Shown here piece by piece: positions 31,817 through 43,452 of a DNA stretch of 64,000 nucleotides (position 1 is the stretch's first letter; each line of letters opens with the position of its first letter). The notes beneath the pieces are model-generated. The model saw only the letters and a list, made by a program, of their open reading frames with translations, had not been told where the DNA came from and searched no databases. Origin of the DNA: Malacoplasma muris (GTDB taxonomy: Bacteria > Bacillota_I > Bacilli_A > Mycoplasmatales > Mycoplasmoidaceae); contig NZ_CP177248.1 in assembly GCF_046774425.1 (NCBI RefSeq), positions 744,001-808,000 of the forward strand. The letters are read 5' to 3'. The translations under genes were made by a program, and so were the position numbers.

Positions 31817-33598
31817 TTAATTTTTCTTTTCTTCTTTTGGTTCTTCAGGTTTTTTAGCTTCTTGTTGTTTTTTCATAGCTTCTGCAAATTGAGATGCCAT
31901 AGCTTCAAATTGATCAATTTTAATTTTTAATTCATCATATTTTTCTTCTTTTAGAAGTTTTTCTAATTCATCAATTTGTTTTTGAGCTTCTTCTTTTTGT
32001 TTAGGATCAGCTTTTTTACCTTCTTCTGATTCCATACCTTGTTTTAAAGTATTAATTAAAGATTCTGCTCTATATTTTGTTTCTTTTTCTTGTTTTACTT
32101 TTTCATCTTTTTCTTTGTTTTCTTCAGCTTCTTTAACCATTCTATCAATTTCTTCTTGACTTAATCCACTTGAGTCTTTTATAGTAATGTTTGCTTCTTT
32201 ATTAGTTTTTTTATCTACTGCTTTAACATTTAATATACCATTAACATCAATGTTAAAAGTAATTTCAATTTGTGGTACACCACGTGGAGCTGGTTCAATT
32301 CCATCCAGAATAAATCTACCTAATGATTTATTATCAGCAACCATTGGTCTTTCACCTTGAACAACATGAACATCTACTGCAGGTTGATTATCAGCTGCTG
32401 TAGAAAAGATTTGTGATTTAGAAATAGGAATAGTTGAATTTCTTTTGATAATAGGAGTTGCAACTCCACCCAATGTTTCAATACTTAGTGTTAATGGAGT
32501 AACATCTAATAATAAAATATCTTTTACATCACCCATTAATACTCCACCTTGAATAGCAGCACCTTGTGCAACAACTTCATCAGGGTTAATATTTTTATCT
32601 GGAGATTTTCCAAGTTTTTTTGTCACCAATTCTTCAACTGCAGGCATTCTAGTAGAACCACCAACTAATAAAACTTTATGAATATCATTAGGAGTTAATT
32701 TTGCCTCTTTTAATGCATCATCTACTGGTTTTATAGTTCTTTCTAATAAATCTTTTGATAATTCTTCAAATTTTGCTCTACTTAGTTTTAGTTCCACATT
32801 TAATGGACCACTGCTTGTCATTGAAATAAAAGGTAAATTGATTTCAACTTCTTTTAAACCTGATAATTCAATTTTAGCTTTTTCAGCAGCATCTTTTAGT
32901 CTTTGCATTGCCATTTTATCAGATGATAAATCAACACTATGTTGTTTTTTAACTTCAGCAACAATTCAATCAATAATTTTTTGATCTCAATCATCACCAC
33001 CAAGGTTGTTATCACCAGATGTAGCTAAAACTTCAAATGTTCCATCTGCAATATCAAGAACAGATACATCAAATGTTCCACCACCTAAATCATAAACAAG
33101 AATTTTTTGTTCTTTATTTAGTTTATCAATACCATAAGCCAATGATGCAGCTGTAGGTTCATTAATAATTCTTTCTACTTCTAAACCTGCAATTTTACCT
33201 GCATTTTTTGTCGCTTGTCTTTGTGAGTCATTAAAATAAGCTGGAACTGTAATAACTGCTTTATTAACTGAAACTCCTAATTTTTCTTCAGCACATTTTT
33301 TGATGTAAGAAAGAATTTGAGCAGAAATTTCTTCTGGAGTATATTTTTTACCTTCAATATCAACAGTTTTTTTAGTTCCTATCAAACGCTTAATAGAATG
33401 AATTGTGTTTTTGTTTGTAACCATTTGTCTTTTTGCTGCTTCACCAACAATAATTTCTCCACCCTTAAATGAAACAACTGATGGAATTGTTCTTTTACCC
33501 TCAGGTGTTTCAAGGATTTTTGGTTTTCCATTTTCCATTACAGAAACACAAGAATTTGTGGTACCTAAATCAATACCAATAATAATATTACTTGCCAT
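31817..33598 (-). CDS. dnaK: Molecular chaperone DnaK (Hsp70)
   Basis: 593-residue Hsp70. It has the N-terminal ATPase signature GIDLGTTNSCVSVME, IINEPTAASLAYG, DLGGGTFDVSVLD and the VLLVGGSTRMP motif. The substrate-binding domain starts near DVTPLTLSIETLGG and the C-terminal lid is Lys/Glu-rich. The N-terminus is intact with AAGGAGAAAAATT before the ATG. TGA=Trp codons lie near residues 203-215. A degenerate CIRCE operator lies 60-85 bases upstream. There is no neighbouring dnaJ or grpE in this window. Confidence 0.98.
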
Positions 33599-33656
33599 AA
33601 TTTTTCTCCTTAAACATACATTTATAAAATCGAATGTCTATAGTATAGCATAAAAA

Positions 33657-33683
33657 TTAGCACTCTCAATAGTTTTTTGCTAA
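33657..33683 (-). promoter_or_regulatory. Degenerate CIRCE operator (HrcA site) of dnaK
   Basis: TTAGCACTC-N9-TTTTGCTAA; the left arm is perfect, and the right arm keeps TGCTAA but lost GAG. On the minus strand TTGAGA (overlapping the left arm) and TATACT, 16 bases apart, form a plausible -35/-10 pair. HrcA-type heat-shock repression is expected, perhaps with weaker binding. Confidence 0.75.
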
Positions 33684-33822
33684 TATTTATTTTTTTATTT
33701 AATAAATATATATTTTTAAGTATAAGAAATTGCATAAAATTAACAAAAAGAATTTAAAATAACTACAAAATACATTTATATAAAAGCATTACAAGTACTA
33801 AGTGCAATGTAGGAGAATAGTA

Positions 33823-34812
33823 ATGAACTCAAAAAACAATGACATAATAATGTTTTTTAATACAAAAGTATTAAAACATATGGCCCCACTAGTAATTGAT
33901 AAAAAAATCAGTAATGAAATATATAATCTAGAAAATATTAAATGTAATTCTATAAAATATCCTTACAAACCTTTTTTGCTACTATCGATAATTAATGCTT
34001 TTAAAAATAACAAAAAAGACTTATTTAAATCTGAAATAGATTTACATCATGAAACAATTATTAAATCCTTTTATGATTTAATAACAAAAGATAATTTATT
34101 ATTTTTAATTTTAAAAAATCATTCAGGAAAGCAGAGTTGAGAAATTGGTTTTAATGAGAACACAAAATCAAGTGTTTTTTCTATTATGTTGCAAGGACCA
34201 ATAAAAAAATTAGAAAGTAAATGATTTATTTATGATAACAAAACTAAAAAATTAAAATTTAATTTTGACATTAAACCTTCAGATGAAAATTTTATAATGT
34301 TTGAGAGTTTATGTTTTAAAGCAATTAAAGAAGCAATACCTTGATACAAAGAGAAAACAAATTCTCAAATAATAAATTTAGATTATTACTATGATATGGA
34401 CAAATTAACACGTTCAATTCCATTAGAAATAGAAAGTTATAGAAGAAGATATCAACATATTTTTAGAAAATTTGTTTTAGATAGGGATAAAAAATGTATT
34501 ATATGTTGTTTAGATAATAATTCTATTTTAGAAGCTTGTCACATAAAACCATATTCAAATAGTGATGATTATGAGAAATATGATCCAAATAATGGAATTA
34601 CATTATGTTCAAATCACCATAAATTATTTGATAAAGGTTATTTCAGTTTTGATGAAAATTGAAATTTAATTATTACAAATAAATTTATAAACAACTCAGA
34701 TGACAATTTATATTTTAGACAATATGAAAAATGTTATACAAAAATGTTGAGTGATTTTCCTAGTATGAATAATTATGCAAAATATCATTTTCAAAATGTA
34801 TTCATTAAATAA
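33823..34812 (+). CDS. HNH endonuclease (orphan, restriction-like)
   Basis: 329 residues. The C-terminal HNH nuclease core has CIIC, ACHIKPYS, NNGITLCSNHHKLFDKGYF, the HNH arrangement of restriction-associated nucleases. The N-terminal about 180 residues have no recognised domain and might recognise DNA. Start ATG 33823 follows TAGGAG; an upstream GTG at 33802 lacks a ribosome binding site. There is no methyltransferase gene next to it, so it is not a classic type II system. It might be a modification-dependent or other defence nuclease. It is surrounded by dnaK and rnj. Confidence 0.85.
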
Positions 34813-34822
34813 AATAATATAG

Positions 34823-34858
34823 AAAAATCCTATTAGTTTAATTCTAATAGGATTTTAA
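34823..34858. terminator. Bidirectional terminator
   Basis: AAAATCCTATTAG / CTAATAGGATTTT perfect stem between the convergent HNH nuclease and RNase J-like genes. Confidence 0.9.
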
Positions 34859-36534
34859 TTAATAACAGATATTATTACAATTGGTGTCTTATTAAAATAT
34901 TTTTCAATTTGCTTACTTATATATTTTTTAATAAGTGGTTTAAATTCTTTAGCATCAAATTTACCCATTTCTTTTAAAGATGATCTTGAAAATTCAAATG
35001 CTTCTTTTGATAAATTATTAAATCAATCCAAATGTTCCTTATCGTTTGGAACAACTCCAAAATGTTTTAAATCAACATTTTGTAAATCAAATTCTTTTTT
35101 ATTATCATCTAATAACATTGAAAAGAAAACTATACCATTTTCACTCATAACTTGTCTTTCCATTAAAATGTTATCTCCTTCATCAAGAATACTTCCTTGA
35201 TTTCCAACATAAACCTCATTAACAGGAACAAATTTTTTCTGTTTAACTTTTTCTCCATTTACAATTGTTAATAATTCACCATTATATAAAGCTATAACAT
35301 CATCACTTTTATAACCTATATCTTTTAATCTATTTGAATATTTAATAACTTCAGAATACATTCCAAGTGTTGGAATAATATATTTTGGTTTTAATTCATT
35401 AACTAAAAATTTATGATCTTCAGCTGATGCTTCCATTTTCAATATTGTTCTAGGTAAAGATTGAATATTGATATTTAACTTAGAAAATCTATCTAATATA
35501 TCAGCCTCAGCTTTTTCAAAACCTGACATTGTTTTAAAACCTAAAATAACTTTATCAGTATTTTTAAGTTTTAAAATTTCATCTTCATCTCTAGTTAATG
35601 AAATTAATTTATTGAACAACCTATCTGGTGTAGAAGAAACTAATATAATTCCTCTTTTTAATTCATTTATTTTATGAATAGGAGCTAATGGAAACTTATT
35701 ACTATCAAACATTTTTTCATGAATAATTTTATTAAATACATTCATAAAAATCGGATTATATATTATAAATGGAATTTGTTTTTCTTTAGAAATTTCAGCT
35801 AAAGTAATGAAAGTGTGTAAATCTGTATCAAAGCAACCTACAATAACTCTACTTGTTAAACTTTTATCAATTACACTTTCATAAAATGATTTAGATTTAT
35901 GATTTGGTGAAGTAAAACCTATATTTTTTGCAATATTTCCAACATTTGTAATTAATAATAAATTTTTACCATGAGTAATATTATTAATTCTTGTTATTTC
36001 ATTCATAAAAGCTGAACTTTTGTCACTACTTATAATAAATTCATCAATATAAATAATATTACCATCTGGAGTACCAATGATAAAACCATATGAATCTGGT
36101 AATTCATTAACAATATGAAATGGTGTAATTGGATATGGTCCAAGATGTATAGTTTTCAATGCTTCTAATGGTTTAATATTTAAATCAGTAAAATTAGGTT
36201 TTTTTTGCATACTTTTTTTATTTAAATATGATCTTAAAACAAGTTCTCCAATTTTAGATGTGTAAATTGGAATATTTTTTATCTTATCATACACATACTG
36301 TAATGCACCCATATTTCTATGAGAAGCTACTCCAATAAAAATACCTTTTATAAGTTTTGAATTTTTTTCTATCCAATCAATATAAGGTATTATTTTTTTA
36401 ATACCTAATTTTGTATAAACAGGTATAGTTATACCTAGATTAAAAATATAATAATTCCCATCAATTTCTAAAACATAGCATGCTTTTTCATTCTCATCCA
36501 TTCCTCCAAGAGAAAAAAAATTAATAGTACTCAT
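34855..36534 (-). CDS. RNase J-family protein lacking metal-binding residues
   Basis: 559 residues, aligned by eye with RNase J along its whole length (GG.GENE.. N-terminus, PDSYGF, KPKYIIP, C-terminal TPIVIISVIN). The metallo-beta-lactamase catalytic motifs are missing. The expected THGHxEH-type motif reads VASHRNMGAL, the HSIPDS His is Asn-Glu (NELPDS), GDFK is DEFI, and SGHG reads EASA. It therefore probably does not cut RNA itself but may act as a non-catalytic partner of an active RNase J, like J2 in other Firmicutes. The last Trp (TGA) hides 56 C-terminal residues. Confidence 0.85.
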
Positions 36535-36769
36535 GATTTGCCCCTTTTTTTATTTTTTTTAATTAGTTTATAATACATTTAACTCATAAATATTCACACT
36601 CTATAAAATTAACATTTATTATTAATAATAAATTTTAAAAAATAACATAAAAATAAAATCAAAATGTAAAATGAGTTGAGTTATTTATAGTCTAATTATA
36701 GCAAGCAATAAAAAAAAATATAAACTAATTGAAGATAATATTAATTTTTTTAAAATTTTTTATTTATAA

Positions 36770-36799
36770 ATTAAAAAAGTTTGTTTACAAACAAACTAA
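36770..36799 (-). terminator. Terminator of small lipoprotein gene
   Basis: AGTTTGTTT / AAACAAACT stem, followed on the minus strand by six T residues. Confidence 0.75.
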
Positions 36800-36806
36800 T
36801 TATTCA

Positions 36807-37442
36807 TTATTCAGGCGTATTATTAGTTATATAGTAATCATGAAATGTATTTCATAAACTTCAACTTGGTCCTATATTTTTATAATCAATTGGATTTTTT
36901 AATTCTTGTTCTATTGTAAATTCAGGATCTGCATAACCAGTCAATTCTTGTTTTGAATCTAATCTACTTCCATCTGTATAAACACTTGATAGTGATGTTC
37001 ATGTTGATTTATAGTAAACAGGTATATTATTTTTTGTAATAGAGTATTTTATTGATATAAAAAAATCACAAGTAAAAGATCCATTCAATGATCTTGTTAC
37101 ATCAACATTTGTAAAACTAAAATCTAAATTATTAACAACAACATTTGAGTCAGCATTCATTTGATGACTAAAAATCTCATTTCAAATAAATAAATATATT
37201 GTATCCCTAAGCATTTCTCTACTAATAATGTCTTTAAGGTTGGTTAAAATATAAGATGGATTATCTTTCAATTGAGTCTTTATCTTATCATATGTTTCAG
37301 GTTTATAACTACTATTTAAAAACATATTCTTGTCTCCACTATAAACAGTACTTGATGTTTCTTGTGAACATGAAATACATGCAAAAGGAAGTGCAACAAA
37401 AGATAACAATATTGGAAATTTAAAAAATCTAGTCATACCCAT
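36807..37442 (-). CDS. Small lipoprotein
   Basis: 211 residues. The signal peptide FFKFPILLSFVALPFACISC ends in a lipobox Cys at residue 25 (C22 is also possible), so the protein is probably lipid-anchored to the membrane. The mature part is Asn/Ser/Lys-rich, with a TGA=Trp at position 87 and others after it. No domain recognised. It stands alone between RNase J-like and a tRNA cluster, with its own terminator. Confidence 0.8.
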
Positions 37443-37513
37443 ACAATTATTATTATATAAAATAAAAAACAGAATTCAATAAAAAGAATTCTGTTTATAT
37501 TATAACTTTAATT

Positions 37514-37587
37514 TGGAGCGGGTGATGGGAATCGAACCCACGTTAATAGCTTGGAAGGCTATAGTTCTACCATTGAACTACACCCGC
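37514..37587 (-). tRNA. tRNA-Gly (TCC)
   Basis: Acceptor GCGGGTG/CACCCGC, anticodon TCC, encoded CCA. Last gene of the five-tRNA minus cluster. Confidence 0.97.
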
Positions 37588-37593
37588 ATAACA

Positions 37594-37679
37594 TGGTGCT
37601 GGAAAAGGGACTTGAACCCTTACGACATTGCTGTCACAGGATTTTAAGTCCTGTGCGTCTACCATTCCGCCACTCCAGC
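37594..37679 (-). tRNA. tRNA-Leu (TAA)
   Basis: 86-base class II tRNA with a long variable arm, anticodon TAA, encoded CCA. Six bases from tRNA-Gly. Confidence 0.97.
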
Positions 37680-37701
37680 TGCCAAATGTGTAATATTAAA
37701 T

Positions 37702-37777
37702 TGGTGTCCCATAAAGGAATCGAACCTTTGACCCCTTCATTAAAAGTGAAATGCTCTACCGCTGAGCTAATGAGACA
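37702..37777 (-). tRNA. tRNA-Lys (TTT)
   Basis: Acceptor TGTCTCA with encoded ACCA, anticodon TTT in a 7-base loop. Confidence 0.95.
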
Positions 37778-37823
37778 TGAAAATGACTTATTAACAATAA
37801 ATCATTATTTATAATTTTTTAAA

Positions 37824-37898
37824 TGGCTGGGCTGGTTGGGGTCGAACCAACGCATGATAGAGTCAAAGTCTATTGCCTTACCACTTGGCTACAGCCCA
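37824..37898 (-). tRNA. tRNA-Gln (TTG)
   Basis: Acceptor TGGGCTG, anticodon TTG, encoded GCCA end. Confidence 0.95.
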
Positions 37899-37902
37899 AT
37901 AA

Positions 37903-37987
37903 TGGTGGGCAGTGACGGATTCGAACCGCCGAAACACAAGGTAACTGATTTACAGTCAGCTGCGTTTGGCCACTTCGCTAACTACCC
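37903..37987 (-). tRNA. tRNA-Tyr (GTA)
   Basis: Class II tRNA with a long variable arm, anticodon GTA, encoded CCA. First of the cluster; a TATAAT (minus strand, 38020-38025) lies just upstream. Confidence 0.95.
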
Positions 37988-38046
37988 AAATTATGTTTGC
38001 AATACTACAAACATAAATAATTATAAGATAATTTTGAAAAAAATCA

Positions 38047-38523
38047 TTAATTTATTTCTAAAATTTTAATCTTATATGGTTCATCTATTCCTTTAATATG
38101 AACATCATCATTTACTTTTTTACCCATAATTGATTTTGCTAATTGACATTCATTAGAAATTTTATTTTCAGTTGGATCTGCTTCAACAGAACCTACAATT
38201 GTATAAGTTGAAATTTTATTATCTGAATAATCTTTTATTTTAACTAAAGATCCAATTTGAACTACATTAGTTTTAGTTTTATCAGATTTTACCTTACTAA
38301 TAATTTTAGAATTATTTAATAAATCTTCTAATTCTTTAATTCTTCCTTCAATTTGTGCTTGCATATTTTTTGCAGCATCATAGTCAGCATTTTCAGATAA
38401 ATCACCTTGTTCTCTTGCTTCTTGAATTTGTTTAATTATTTCAGGTCTTTTAACATCAACTAATTCTCTTAATTCTTTTTCAAGTTTTTCTCTACCTGCT
38501 TTAGTCATTAAATTCTTGTTCAT
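38047..38523 (-). CDS. greA: Transcription elongation factor GreA
   Basis: Rescues backtracked RNA polymerase by stimulating transcript cleavage. 158 residues from ATG 38523, the usual GreA length. It has the N-terminal coiled coil with the acidic tip GDLSENADYDAAK, and the C-terminal domain with VGSVEADPTENKIS and the final GIDEPYKIKILEI. An in-frame GTG at 38544 gives 7 more residues, but neither start has a strong ribosome binding site and the shorter form matches the family. Confidence 0.95.
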   Translation of the reverse strand: MNKNLMTKAGREKLEKELRELVDVKRPEIIKQIQEAREQGDLSENADYDAAKNMQAQIEGRIKELEDLLNNSKIISKVKSDKTKTNVVQIGSLVKIKDYSDNKISTYTIVGSVEADPTENKISNECQLAKSIMGKKVNDDVHIKGIDEPYKIKILEIN

Positions 38524-38604
38524 AGCGTTTATTTCTTTCTTCACTAATTTATGATTTGTACTAATAAACTACCTATAAAACATATCACAAAAAAAGTTAA
38601 ATTA

Positions 38605-39354
38605 TTACTTTTTTTTAGAAAGTTTTAATTTAACGATTTCATCTTTTATAGATTGTTTTTGAGCCACATAAAGATTGTCTCTTTTTTGTCTTAATAAAAA
38701 TTTATATAAAAAGGTTTTAGTGTTTAACATTGAAATAACAAGAAAAAGTATAAGAGTAATTACAAGATTTGGCGGCATAAAAATTGGTTTAACAGCAAAT
38801 CTATAATATTCTCCAATAGCAGTACCAAGTCCTGAAACACCACTTTGATTTATTTGATTAATAAAATAGTTTCAACCCTTGGTAACTTCACTACCACCAA
38901 CTATTACAAATGGATATAAAAATAGAATTAATAATAAGATAAGTGGAACAATAAAAAATGTATAAACACAGCCTAATATGAAAGCACTTTTAAAATCTCA
39001 TAGCATTTTTTTATCAAATACAACTTCTTTTTTTAAATCTCCAAACCCAACACAAAATCTTATAAAAGAAAGAAATGTGCCAATAAATAGTGGTAAGAAA
39101 TCTAAAACATTAATTGAATAAAAACTATTGTATTTCTTATTACAAATTGCATAACCAACTTTTTTAGGTCTTTTTAAAGCCTTTTCATATTCAACTCTTT
39201 CAATTGGAGATAGAGACTGTAACACACTAGGATCTAATTTCTTAGCATTTTTTGGCAAGGTATATTTTTTATTTTCATCTAAGGATTTAATAGAATTAGA
39301 TGATTGTGATTCACTTGTTGTTATTTCTTGATTATTTAAAACATTATCATTCAT
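38605..39354 (-). CDS. Hypothetical membrane protein with Ser/Asn-rich N-terminus
   Basis: 249 residues. A cytoplasmic Ser/Asn/Lys-rich head of about 80 residues with a TLPKNAKKLDPS segment precedes about four hydrophobic helices. The C-terminal tail is very basic. A TAAGGAGA ribosome binding site precedes the ATG. It lies 11 bases after a related membrane gene with parallel topology, so the two probably arose by duplication. TGA=Trp is needed. Family not recognised. Confidence 0.75.
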
Positions 39355-39365
39355 CTTATTTCTCC

Positions 39366-40145
39366 TTATCCTGTAACACTCTGTTGTTGCTCATTTTTAG
39401 TAGGAGTGTACTCTACTGTAGGTGTTGAATTATTTTCAGAAATCTGTTGATCTGATGGCACTTCGACAGTTATAAATTTTTTTATCATTTTCTTTTTCTT
39501 AGGACTAACAAATCTTGATATCTTCATTTTCAAATTATCTTCTAATGTAAACAATGTAATAGTTAAATCATTTTGCTTGTTGATTACAAAGTAAGATATA
39601 ATCACAGAAATATTAATTGATGATATTAAACCAATAACCAGCAATCCAATTCATCAGGCATTGCTATTAAAAGTTGGAACAATAACTGTTGTTACAAAAC
39701 CATCAAAGTTACCAGAAAATAATTGCTGCCATCCAGAAATTAAAGTATTAAAATTTAAACCCCCCAAGACTGGATAAAACAAAATTAATGCAATTAGTAA
39801 TACAGGACCAAAAACAAAATAAATTAAAATTAAAGATATATATCTCCCAAAAAAATACTTATATAATTGCTTATTAAAAATAGAACTTGATTTAATTCTT
39901 CCATATGATGCAAAAAGAGAACTCATAGAAAGAAAATATCCTATAAAAAATGGCATAAAGTGTCAAAGTGATATTTTAAAAAATTTTGGAAACTTTTTAT
40001 ATATTGATATTTTTTCAGAATTATTATTATCTATATTTTGTTCAACAATCCCATTTACCTTATCCAAATATTTTTTATTTCAATAAAATGAAGGACGATC
40101 AACAGCGCTAACACTATTTGATTCTACACTCATGTTATCTTTCAT
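39366..40145 (-). CDS. Hypothetical membrane protein, paired with downstream gene
   Basis: 259 residues. The N-terminal about 65 residues are polar (DNMSVESNSVSAVDRPSFYW). Four hydrophobic helices follow, and the C-terminal tail is basic then Pro/Glu/Thr-rich (PKKKKMIKKF, TPTVEYTPTKNEQQQ). TTGGAG precedes the ATG. Same strand and layout as the next gene, and similar length. These may be subunits of one membrane complex; function unknown. Confidence 0.75.
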
Positions 40146-40224
40146 AATTACTCCAAATATAAAGTATCATATAAATTTTATAATATTTTATTTGTAGACT
40201 CAAGCATAGACAAAAATAAAAAAT

Positions 40225-40252
40225 AAAAAAGTGTTATATGAAACACTTTTTT
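40225..40252 (-). terminator. Terminator of mnmA-alaS-ruvX operon
   Basis: AAAAAAGTGTT / AACACTTTTTT stem with a 6-base loop, located just after the ruvX stop. Confidence 0.85.
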
Positions 40253-40258
40253 AAATGT

Positions 40259-40687
40259 TTATTTTTTTGTAGACATCATTTTTAAATATGCATCAAGAAT
40301 CAAAGCAGCACTACTCATATCTTTAGTTTTTTTTATTTGAGAATTTTTTAATCCAAACTCCCTTTGAATATACTCACTAGATTTTGTTGTATATGCTTCA
40401 TCTTGAAGAACTATTTCTAAATTAGAAACTTTATTATTAATATTATCTACAAAATCATTTATTAGTTTATGCCTTGCAGAAACATAACCATCAAAAGTTG
40501 TTGGATAGCCAATAACTATAATTCCAATATTTTCTTCGTATATAATTTCTATTAATTTATCAAAAAAATTATTAGTATTTTCTTCAACAGAATAAGGAAC
40601 TGAGAATGTATTATCATCATCAGTAATTGCTAAACCAATATATTTTGTTCCATAATCAATTGCTAATATTCTTTTTTTAACATTCAT
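40259..40687 (-). CDS. ruvX: RuvX/YqgF RNase H-like nuclease
   Basis: 142-residue RNase H-fold protein implicated in pre-16S rRNA 5'-end processing. It has ILAIDYGTKYIGLAITD at the N-terminus (metal-binding Asp), IGYP in the middle, and LQDEAYTTKSSEY and DMSSAALILDAYL near the end, the conserved E and D residues of the family. Its ATG overlaps the alaS stop codon (TAATG), so translation is coupled. Confidence 0.95.
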   Translation of the reverse strand: MNVKKRILAIDYGTKYIGLAITDDDNTFSVPYSVEENTNNFFDKLIEIIYEENIGIIVIGYPTTFDGYVSARHKLINDFVDNINNKVSNLEIVLQDEAYTTKSSEYIQREFGLKNSQIKKTKDMSSAALILDAYLKMMSTKK

Positions 40688-43452
40688 TATTTCAATTCTC
40701 CCATTATTTTATTAAATAGAGAATCAATTTTTTCTATACTAGATTCATTAAAATTACCTTGAACAAAATTAAATCTTCCACCACCTTTACCATTTAAACT
40801 TGAATTTACTAAATTAGCAAATTGCTGTAAATTTAAATTTTTTAATTTAATGAACTCATCATTTCCACACAAAAAGTATTGATAGTTATTATCAATAAAA
40901 TTTATTATTAAATAAATACTATTTCTATTTTCATTTACTAAATTTGTTAAAGTCTGCATTAAAATTTTTCTATCAATGTTTTCTAATTTAACATAATTCA
41001 CAAGTTCATTATAAGATTTAAGATTGTTTTTTAAATTTAAAATTATATTTTCCTGATTTGTTTTTTCAAATTTATACTTAATAACATTTAACGCATTTTT
41101 GATTAAATCATAATACTGTTTTAATTCAATAAAATGCATGTTATCAAAATTTTTATCTATTAGTTTTTCAAATTCTTGATCTTTCAAATCAATAGAATGG
41201 TAATCAGAAATAAACTTTTTAATATCATCTAAAGTTTGTTTTTTTATTGTTCTATCAAAATCATTAATTAATTTTTTTGTTGCAATAGCTTCTATTCTTC
41301 ATGTACCAGAACCTTTTGAGTCCAATTTAATAATTTTAAAATCCTCAATATCTGAAGTTTTTTTAACATGTGTTCCTCCACATATCTCTATAGAATAATC
41401 TCCTAATTTAATTACTCTAAGCTTTCCTTTTATCTTTTTATATACTTCTTCAAAATAAGCAAGCGCACCAAGTTTCTGTGCTTCTTCAAGAGTAACTTCA
41501 AATAATTCACTATTTTGATTTTTATTTATGATCTCTTTAATATCATTTTCTAATAATTTAATGCTATCTATATCCAACTTCTTATGATAATGAAAATCGA
41601 ATGTTACTTTTTCTGGAGATTTTAAAGCTCCTTCTTGCTTTATAGAATTATCAATTTTTCTTTTTAAAGCACTATGCAATAAATGTTCTGTAGAATGATG
41701 TGCTGATAAAATATTTCTTCTATTAACATCAATTTTGCCATCAACTAGTTCACCTAAAGTAAATGTTCCGCATTCAAAATGATGAATATGTTGACCATTT
41801 GGAGATTTTATCACATTATCAATTAATGAATTTTTAATTACTCCAACATCATTAACTTGACCACCTGACGTAGCATAAAAACATGTATTATCTAATACAA
41901 TATAACCTGGACTATTTTTTATTTCTTCTACAATATTAAAATCTTGGTCAAATATCTTTACAACTTTTGATTGTTTAATATCAAATGCATTGTAATCAAA
42001 CTTTGAAACAACATCTAAATTTATTAAGTTTTTTGTTTGTCTATCTAATCCGCTGACATTGTTATTTGAAGATTTTGATATTTCTCTATGTTCTTCAAAA
42101 AATTGATTGAATAACTCAAAATCAAGTTCTAGTTTTTTTATTGATTTCATTTTATAGTTAAATTTATTTAATATTGCTTCTAAAATAAAATTAACTGCAT
42201 TAATATCTTTATGAATTTCTAATTCTTTTATTATTTCTAATGGAAAACCATAAGTATCAACTAATGTAAATAATTGTTTTTCATCAATTTTTTCATTATT
42301 TGTTAACTCTATAAATTGTTTAATTGACTTAGATAATGAATTATGATGAACTTGATATTCATTTTTAAATACTTCATATAATTTTGTTTTTTCCTTTAAT
42401 AAATATGGATAAAAATCTTTCATAGTATCTATAATTGCATCAATAATAAAATTAATAGACGAATCTTTTAATTTTAAAATATCCATATTTATAAAACTAA
42501 CTCTTAAAAGTTTTCTTATAATATATCCTCTATCTTTATTAGATGGTATAGCTCCATCACTAATTGCAAAAATGCAAGATTTAAAATGATCAATAATAAC
42601 AGAAAAAGCTTTATTAATTAAAATCTTAATTGAATCTTTGTTTCTTTCAAAATATAAATTACTATCATATTTATATTCTGTATATTTTTCCATAATGTTT
42701 CTAACATATACAAAAACATCTGTATCATAGTTTGTGTTTACATCTTGCATCACACAAGCTAATCTTTCAAGACCTGCTCCTGTATCAATATTTTTTCTTG
42801 CAAGTGGAGTGTAATTATTCTTTCCATCATTTTCAAATTCACTAAAAACAATATTTCAAATTTCTATATATCTATCATTTTCTATGTCTTCAAAAAATAA
42901 TTTCTCTCCAATCTTATCAAAATCATATTTTTCGCCACGATCATAATATATTTCAGTACAAGGTCCACATGGGCCTTGGCCTATTTCTCAAAAGTTTCTA
43001 TCTTTTTTACATTTAATAATATGAGACTTTATTATGCCAAGTTTAATTCACAAATCATAAGATTCTTTATCATCTTCAAAAACTGTAAAATAAAGTTTAT
43101 TAACATCAAACTCTAAAACCTTTGTAAGATATTCAAAAGCCATTTCAATAGCTTCTTTTCTAAAATAATCTCCAATAGAAAAATTACCAAGCATTTCAAA
43201 AAAAGTGTGATGTCTACTTGTAACACCTACATTTGAAATATCATTTGTTCTAATACATCTTTGACTATTTGTAAGTCTAAAAGCAGGTGGTGTTTCAACT
43301 CCTGAAAAATATTTTTTTAAAGTAGCAACTCCTGAATTTATTCATAATAAAGAATTATCATTCTTTGGTATAAGCGATTGAGACTCTATTATTAAATGAT
43401 TTTTGCTTTTAAAAAAATTTAATCATGATTCTCTAACTTGACTAAATGTCAT
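40687..43452 (-). CDS. alaS: Alanyl-tRNA synthetase
   Basis: Class II synthetase charging tRNA-Ala. 921 residues split by many TGA=Trp. The N-terminal core has TRHHTFFEMLGNFS, NIVFSEF and GAGLERLACVMQ. The editing domain has HHSTEHLLHSAL and CGGTH, and a C-terminal DHHA1-like region (GKGGGRFNFVQG) follows. The start may be ATG 43452 or an in-frame ATG 43461 three codons upstream; both overlap the end of mnmA. Length is slightly above the family norm. Confidence 0.96.
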
